A stretch of DNA of 64,000 nucleotides. Source: Hordeum vulgare subsp. vulgare. Lineage: Eukaryota > Streptophyta > Magnoliopsida > Poales > Poaceae. Shown piece by piece: positions 58,468 to 64,000 of the stretch (the first letter of the stretch is position 1; every line of letters starts with the position of its first letter). Made by a program: the position numbers and the translations under genes. The stretch lies in NCBI RefSeq assembly GCF_904849725.1, contig NC_058523.1:172776689-172840688 (forward strand). Direction: 5' to 3'. A model generated the notes under the pieces. It did not search any database. It was not told where the DNA came from and saw only the letters and a program-made list of their open reading frames with translations.

Positions 58468-59310
58468 ACTTAGGCGATTCTTTATCGCATCTGAGTCCCC
58501 GAGCGCGGCGTGAAGTGCACACTCGAAGAAAATGAATACTTAGGCGATTCTTGATCGCAGCTAAGATTCCGAGTGCGACGTTTAGTGCACACTCGGAGGA
58601 AATTAACACTTAGGTGATTCTCAATCACTGCTAAGTCTCCGAGTGCGACGTTTAGCGCACACTCATATTTAGGTGATTCTCGATCACAGCTAAGTTCCCG
58701 AGCGCGACGTTTAGTGCATACTCGGAGAAATTTATTACTTAGGTGATGCTTGATCACAGCTAAGTCCCCGAGTGCGGCCTTTATTGCACACTCGGAGAAA
58801 TTTATTACTTAGGTGATTCTTGATCACAGCTAAGTCCCCGAGTGCGACGTTTAGTGCACACTCGGAGAAAGTTGTTACTTAGGGGATTCTTGATCACAGC
58901 TAAGTTCCCGAGTGTGACGTTTAGTGCAGACTCGGAGAAAGTTATTACTTAGGTGATTCTTGATCACAGCTATGTCCCCGAGTGCGGCGTTTAGTGCACA
59001 CTCGGAGAAATTTATTACTTAGGTGATTCTTGATCACAGCTAAGTCCCCGAGTGCGACGTTTAGTGTACACTCGGAGAAAGTTGTTACTTAGGTGATTCT
59101 TGATCACAGCTAAGTCTCCGAGTGTGACGTTTAGTGCACGCTCGGATAAATGTATTACTTAGGTGATTCTTGATCACAGCTAAGTCCCCGAGTGCGACGT
59201 TTAGTGCACGCTCGGAGAAATGTATTACTTAGGTGATTCTTGATCACAGCTAAGTCCCCGAGTTCGACGTTTAGTGCACACTCGGAGGAAGTTCTAGGCG
59301 ATTCTGGATC
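58468..59310. repeat. 70-bp tandem array of element F, about 12 copies
   Basis: ACTTAGG(T/C)GATTCTTGATC recurs at 58468, 58538 and 58608 and onward at mostly 70-base steps to about 59290, with one shortened unit near 58660. Each unit contains GTCCCCGAGTGCGACGTTTAG and CACTCGGAGAAA. GTGATTCTTGATCAC makes a small palindrome inside each unit. It lies immediately downstream of integrase, the same place as the 75-bp array of D. Confidence 0.93.
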
Positions 59311-59434
59311 GCAACTAAGTTTTTTTTTGTGTGACCGGAGTCTGCGACCGCGGAAGAATTCTGAATCTGGAAAAACTGAATCTGCTTTATATTATTTCAT
59401 CAATACTTGTTCTTTACACTGCTTCAGTCGACGA
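59311..59434 (-). other. Short spacer between integrase and tandem array of F
   Basis: Non-coding; it includes an 8-base T run near 59321 and no other feature. Confidence 0.5.
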
Positions 59435-60709
59435 TCACGTGTAGAAGCGCTTCAGGAGGTCTCCGTTCCATGCACGCGGCTCGTCTGTCTCCCTCTCGAT
59501 GTTGTAGAGTCTGTATGCTCCGTTGTTCAGCACCTTGGAGATGATGAAAGGTCCTTCCCAGGCCGGAGCTAACTTGTGAGGTCTTTGCTGATCCACTCGG
59601 AGCACCAGGTCGCGTGCTTGGAACGTGCGACTCCTGACGTGACGTGCATGAAACCGCCGCAGATCTTGTTGATAAATGGTTGAGCGAGTCAGTGCCATCT
59701 CGCGCTCCTCCTCGAGAAGGTCCACTCCATCTTGCCTTGCTTGTTCTGCTTCAGCTTCGGAGAAGAGTTCGACTCGTGGCGCATTATGAAGTAAGTCACT
59801 CGGAAGGACCGCTTCTGCTCCATAAACGAGGAAGAACGATGATCGCCGTGTAGATCTGTTCGGGGTTGTGCGGAGACCCCAAAGTTCTGAAGGTAACTCG
59901 ATGACCCATGCGCCAGTGGCGTGTCCCACCTCTCGCAGGAGTCGGGGCTTCAAACCTTGAAGAATAAGCCCATTCGCCCGCTCTGCTTGTCCATTGGATT
60001 GAGGATGTGCTACGGAGGCAAAATCCACTCGGATACCTTGGCTTGCACAGAAACCTTTGAATCTGTCCGAGTCAAAGTTTGTCCCGTTGTCCGCGATTAT
60101 GCTGTGAGGTACACCGAATCTGGAGATGATGTCCGTGATAAACTTGACGGCTGTTGAGGCGTCGAGTTTCTTGATGGGCTTGGCTTCGATCCATTTCGTG
60201 AACTTGTCGACTGCCACCAACAGATGAGTGTATCCCCCTTGGCTTGTCTTGAATGGTCCGACTGTATCTAATCCCTAAACTGCAAACGGCCACACAAGGG
60301 GTATTGTCTTCAACGCAGATGTCGGCTTGTGGGACTTGTTGGAGTAGAACTGACAGCCCTCACATCGGTCGACCATATCTTTAGCCATCTCGTTTGCCTG
60401 CAGCCAGAAAAAACCAGCCCTAAATGCTTTGGCGACGATTGCTCTCGAAGAGGCGTGATGACCGCAGGTCCCCGAGTGAATATCTTCTAGGATCAGCTGC
60501 CCCTCCTCTGGGGAGATGCACCGTTGGAGAATGCCTGAAACCCTCTCCCTGTACAATTGGCCATCAATGACAGTGAATGACTTCGACCTGCGGACTATCT
60601 GTCTGGCCTGGACTTCGTCTTCTGGTAGTTCCTGTCTCAGGATATATGCAATGATCGGCACAGTCCAATCGGGGATGACAGCAAGAATCTCCATGACCAG
60701 ATCAACCAC
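59435..60709 (-). pseudogene. Integrase of element F
   Basis: The gypsy integrase is on the minus strand. The first part (60709-60275) has the zinc end HSGTCGHHASSRAIVAKAF...CEGCQFYSNKSHKP and ends with WPFAV and a TAG. The frame then continues unshifted: GLDTVGPFK, VAVDKFTKWIEAK, the core IIADNGTNFDSD and AHPQSNGQAERANG with Asp and Glu present, the C-terminal FQARDLVLRVDQQRPHKL and WEGPFIISKVLNNGAYRL, ending LLKRFYT near 59435. The single stop before GLDTVG is the only break I see. It is the 3' end of pol and precedes the tandem array. Confidence 0.9.
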
Positions 60710-60739
60710 AGCAGGTACATCGACTTCAGTCGGATCTGT

Positions 60740-61180
60740 TTAACTCTTTGGTTGTACTGGTTCTTCTGTACAAGGCTCTTCTTTGACTGAAGGGAGGTGA
60801 AGGTGCTTGATGGGTCCGAGTTTTTCCAACTCATCAGCCGCTTGGTTCTTCAGTCTCGGAACATGATGAAGTTCTAGACCTTCGAACTTCTTCTCAAGCT
60901 TCCTCACTTCCTTGCAATATGTGGTCATGGTGGGGTTCCTGACATCCCACTCTTTCATCACTTGATTGACCACCAAATCTGAATCGCCGTAGACCATCAG
61001 GCGACGGATGCCGAGTGAGATGGCCATGCGCAATCCATAGAGGAGAGCTTCATACTCTGCCTCGTTGTTGGAGGAATCGAAGTGTATCTGCAGTACGTAC
61101 TTGAGTTTGTCGCCTTTTGGCGACATGATCACAACGCCAGCGCCGGAGCCATTCAACATCTTGGACCCATCAAAGAACAT
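60740..61180 (-). pseudogene. Second RNase H (archaeal-like) of element F
   Basis: The text reads WTMFFDGSKMLNGSGAGVVI (first Asp), NNEAEYEALLYGLRMAISLG (Glu), YGDSDLVVNQVMKEW (Asp) and HHVPRLKNQAADELEKLG, a full set of RNase H active-site residues. An additional RNase H after the gypsy RNase H is a known feature of Tat elements. A stop (about 61193) separates it from the preceding domain, and another at its end separates it from integrase, so pol is not one frame here. Confidence 0.85.
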
Positions 61181-61192
61181 TGTCCAATGGGC

Positions 61193-62422
61193 CTAGTAGA
61201 TGTGGGTCGGTTGCTGTTGTTCTACCCATTCTGCTATGAAGTCAGCCAGAGCTTGAGACTTAATAGCTTTCTTGGCCTCGAACTTGATATCGCAGTACAG
61301 CATCTCCATTGCCCACTTCGCCACTCGGCCTGACGCGTCTCGATTGTGGAGAATTTCCGACAATGGAGCATCAGAAACGACAGACACCGAGTGGTCTTGG
61401 AAATAATGAGCCACCTTCTTCGCAGTCATGTAAATCCCGTAGATAAGTTTTTGATAGTGGGGATACCTGTGCTTGGAAGGAGTCAAGACCTCGGAGACGT
61501 AGTACACTGGCCGCTGAACTTTGTATGCTTTGCCTTCTTCTTCTCGTTCGACTGTAAGAACAGTACTGACGACTTGATTTGTAGACGCGATATACAGAAG
61601 AAGGGGCTCTTTACTGAGCGGAGCAGTAAGAACCGGCTGGGTGGAAAGTAGGACTTTGAGGTCATCGAATGCGACTTGGGCTTCGTCTGTCCACTCGAAA
61701 GTATCTGATTTCTTCATGAGTCGGTACAGAGGAAGTGCTTTCTTGCCGAGTCGACTGATGAACCTGCTCAAAGCCTCTAGGCAACCTGTGAGCCGTTGAA
61801 CATCGTGTATTCTGACCGGCCTCTCCATTCGGACGATGGTCCCGATCTTTTCGGGGTTGACATCGATCCCTCGTTCGGAAATGAAGAATCCGAGTAACTT
61901 TCCGCTGGGAACGCCGAATGAACACTTGGCGGGGTTGAGCTTGATATCATACCTACGAAGGTTGGCGAATGTTTCTCCCAAGTCAGTCAGCAGGTCAGAA
62001 CCTTCTACAATATCATCCATATACGCCTCCACATTTCGACCGATCTGGTCGAGAAGGCATTTTCAGATCATGCGCATAAAGGTAGCTCCTGCATTCTTCA
62101 AACCAAATGGCATAGTGATGTAGCAGAAGCACCCGAATGGGGTGATAAAGGCTGTCTTTAATTCATCGGGGCCATTCAGACGGATCTGATGATAGCCCGA
62201 GTAGGCATCGAGAAACGACAAACGCTCGCAACCCGGAGTCGAATCGACAACTTGATCTATGCGGGGGAGCGGAAAATGGTCCTTCGGGCAGACCTTATTA
62301 AGATGCTTGAAGTCGATGCACATTCGGAGCGACTTGTCCTTCTTGGGCACCATGACAACATTGGCGAGCCACTCGGAGTGGTGAACCTCGCGAATGAAGT
62401 TGGCTGCCAGCAGCTTGGCCAC
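61193..62422 (-). pseudogene. Reverse transcriptase and first RNase H of element F
   Basis: RT runs on the minus strand from 62422: VAKLLAANFIREVHHSEWLANVVMV, MCIDFKHLNKVCPKDHFPLPRIDQ, FLDAYSGYHQIRL, and PFGLKNAGATFMRMI with a stop (about 62063). It then runs NVEAYMDDIVEG, the catalytic YMDD box, through CSFGVPSGKLLGFFISERGI. RNase H follows with TQPVLTAPLSKEPLLLYIAS, YYVSEVLTPSKHRYPHYQKL and QALADFIAEWVE. The usual catalytic Asp of the first RNase H strand is not obvious (YIAST), which fits reports that this domain is degenerate in elements with a second RNase H. Confidence 0.9.
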
Positions 62423-62835
62423 CTCCTCCCCGATTGCTTTCCTCTTGTGCGCGGTGGACCGACGCTGGAGCTCTCAGACAGGCCGAGCGACGGGGTCCAC
62501 ATGCAGTCGGTGCTCAGCCAACTCCCTGGGTACACCTGGCATGTCAGAGGGTTTCCATGCGAAGATGTCCCAGTTCTCACGGAGGAATTGGGTGAGCTCG
62601 GCTTCCTATTTAGGATCGAGGGTGGTGGAGATGTTCTAGGGGCAGCACTGTCGTCCGTCGGGTGAATGCTGACCTTCTTCGTGTCTCCCGCCGACTGGAA
62701 TGCGGATTCTGAAGCTGGCTTCTTTGAGCGCATCAGGTCGGCGGGGTCGACTGTTTTCTTGTACTCGTCGAGCTCGAGGACGGCCATCTTCTGGTCGGTG
62801 ATTCTTGATCCCTCCTGCAGGCACTCTTCGGCTCG
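62423..62835 (-). pseudogene. Protease-RT linker region of element F
   Basis: It lies between the protease stop and RT and is readable in changing frames. Near 62785 it reads QKMAVLELDEYKKTVDPADL, typical of the linker after protease. Near 62600-62480 another frame reads FLRENWDIFAWKPSDMPGVP and AEHRLHVDP, the conserved lead-in of Tat RT. At least one frameshift and a stop near 62640 lie between them. Confidence 0.75.
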
Positions 62836-64000
62836 CTATCGATTACCCGTGACGGTGATCACGCCTTTTGGGCCCCGCATCTTCAGCTTCAAGTAAACAT
62901 AACATGGACGGGCCATGAAAATCACATACGCGGGGTGGCCCAAAATTGCGTGGTAAGCGCTCTGGAAATGTACCACCTCAAACGTGAGCTTTTCCTTGCG
63001 GAAATTCTTGTCGGAGCCAAAAACGACGTCCAACGCGATCTGGCCGAGTGACTTGGCCTTCCGTCCACGGACGACTCCATGGAACTGCATGCTGCTCTCG
63101 CTAAGTTTGGACATTGGAATGCCCATCCCCTTGAGAGTGTCGGCGTACATGATGTTCAAACCGCTGCCGCCGTCCATGAGGACTTTGCGCAGACGGACTC
63201 CTTCTACCACCGGGTCGATGACCAAAGCTTGCCTTCCTGGGGTGGGTACATGTGATGGATGATCCGACTGGTCAAAGGTGATCGCAGTCTGAGACCATTT
63301 GAGGAACTTGGGACTGGTAGGGACGGCCATGTTCACCTCCCTGTTCACCAGCTTCAGACGACTCTTGCTCTCAACATTAGCAAAAATCATGAGTGTCGCA
63401 TGGACTTGGGGGAACGGATCCTCCTTATCCTCCTCATCCTGTTCATTGACCTTTTCACTCGGTTGCCCTTCACCGAACCCCTGGATCAGGAGGCGACACT
63501 GTCGAGTGGTATGCTTTGGATATATGGGGTTGCCTTCCTCGTCCATCTTCGTATGAACCGGGCATGGCTGGTCCAGAATGGGATTATTGAATTGCTTCTT
63601 CTTGGGGGTAAACTGCGCCTTCCCTTTGCCCTTGAACTTGGCATTGGTCACGACTGCAGCTTCTGCCCGCGGAGTGGATGGAGCCTTTTGCTTTTGCTTC
63701 CGAGTGTTGCTTCCATCTCCGTCGCCGACTGTCTTGTGCTTGCCGCCTCGGATGCGGTCCTCTTCTTCGCCGTTTGCGTAGCGCGCTGCAATCTCCATCA
63801 TCTTGCTCATGGATATGTCACATGTTCGCCCGAACTTTAGGTACAGATCTCTGTACCGCACGCCTGCCTTGAAGGCGCAGACTGCTTGATGCTCGGTTAC
63901 GTTTTCCACCGTGTGGTAGAGTGTTTTCCATCGCTGAATGAAGTCACGCACAGGCTCGTTCTTCTTCTGGACGCAATGCTGGAGCTCCACGAGGACTGCA
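62836..64000 (-). CDS. gag-protease of element F, N terminus outside window
   Basis: It is open from the right edge to 62836; the first in-window codons (VELQHCVQKKNEP) are internal, so there is no start here. Gag: RDFIQRWKTLYHTVENV, AFKAGVRYRDLYLKFGR and MMEIAARYANGEE. A Lys/Gln-rich linker and a zinc-like CPVHTKMDEEGN...HTTRQCRLL motif follow. The protease has LRKVLMDGGSGLNIMYADTL (about 63195-63135; D-G-G in place of D-S/T-G, normal for Tat elements) and YHAILGHPAYVIFMARP. It ends MRGPKGVITVTGNR. No stop is visible in this stretch. Confidence 0.9.
   Translation of the reverse strand, partial: AVLVELQHCVQKKNEPVRDFIQRWKTLYHTVENVTEHQAVCAFKAGVRYRDLYLKFGRTCDISMSKMMEIAARYANGEEEDRIRGGKHKTVGDGDGSNTRKQKQKAPSTPRAEAAVVTNAKFKGKGKAQFTPKKKQFNNPILDQPCPVHTKMDEEGNPIYPKHTTRQCRLLIQGFGEGQPSEKVNEQDEEDKEDPFPQVHATLMIFANVESKSRLKLVNREVNMAVPTSPKFLKWSQTAITFDQSDHPSHVPTPGRQALVIDPVVEGVRLRKVLMDGGSGLNIMYADTLKGMGIPMSKLSESSMQFHGVVRGRKAKSLGQIALDVVFGSDKNFRKEKLTFEVVHFQSAYHAILGHPAYVIFMARPCYVYLKLKMRGPKGVITVTGNR

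Larger units (their letters stand above)
53636..64000 (-). mobile_element. Element F: Tat-like gypsy retrotransposon, 5' side beyond window
   Basis: The minus-strand order from the right edge is gag, protease, RT, RNase H, second RNase H, integrase, a 70-bp tandem array, an antisense gene (on the plus strand), PPT and a 548-bp 3' LTR. RT before integrase is the gypsy order. The second RNase H and the antisense gene point to the Tat branch. The coding region has only a few stops, so F is much better preserved than D. Its 5' LTR, primer site and gag start are outside the window. Confidence 0.92.

Noticed and set aside
58468..59310. Regular direct repeats resembling a CRISPR array
   Set aside because: Units are contiguous 70-bp repeats without unique spacers, inside a plant retrotransposon.
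62189..62665. 158-codon plus-strand frame opposite the RT of F
   Set aside because: It is a shadow of the RT and linker coding sequence on the other strand, with no domain of its own.
63259..63840. 193-codon plus-strand frame opposite gag-protease of F
   Set aside because: It is a mirror of the well-supported minus-strand gag-protease and is not an independent gene.

Overview
The window is intergenic DNA of a large-genome grass, most probably a Triticeae species (wheat, barley, Aegilops or rye). It is almost entirely nested LTR retrotransposons in several states of decay. I see no convincing host gene, tRNA, rRNA or bacterial-type feature. The Triticeae call is inference. It rests on the element types and density: Athila-like gag-protease elements whose LTRs begin TGATACGTCTC, a roughly 14-kb SIRE/Maximus-like copia element, and Tat-like gypsy elements with an antisense gene. 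No search could be run, so family names are tentative.

Layout from left to right. (1) 1-4117: part of a minus-strand LTR element (L0), with an LTR of about 2.8 kb, an initiator-Met type primer site and a broken protein of unknown function. (2) 4118-12115: element A (+), an 8-kb gag-protease-only gypsy element whose 3' LTR is truncated. (3) 12116-13102: a 5'-truncated LTR-like piece ending TGTTACA. (4) 13103-17038 and 39385-43788: element D (+), a Tat-like gypsy element with degenerate RNase H and integrase, a 75-bp tandem array, an antisense spliced gene and a 3' LTR. (5) 17039-39384: element C (-), a SIRE/Maximus-like copia element inserted in the antisense gene of D with target duplication GTCTT. 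(6) 24409-32492: element B (-), a second copy of the A family inserted in the RNase H region of C with target duplication GAGCC. (7) 43789-45962: a gypsy chromovirus fragment (E) carrying a foldback MULE-like element (44255-45210). (8) 45963-50079: an LTR-like remnant, unassigned. (9) 50080-53151: unassigned DNA with a 2.2-copy tandem duplication of about 635 bp. (10) 53152-53635: an A/B-family LTR fragment (G). (11) 53636-64000: element F (-), a Tat-like gypsy element inserted in G and running off the right edge, with gag, protease, RT, two RNase H domains and integrase, a 70-bp tandem array and an antisense six-exon gene.

Order of events read from the nesting: B is younger than C, C is younger than D, and D adjoins E directly, so D probably inserted in E. 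F is younger than G, and the MULE-like element is younger than E. None of the pol genes is fully open. Element A keeps one long open gag-protease frame but has no reverse transcriptase, so it could move only with enzymes from a partner.

The most interesting structure is shared by two independent elements, D and F. Each has, between integrase and 3' LTR, a satellite-like tandem array (75 bp and 70 bp) followed by an intron-containing gene on the opposite strand.
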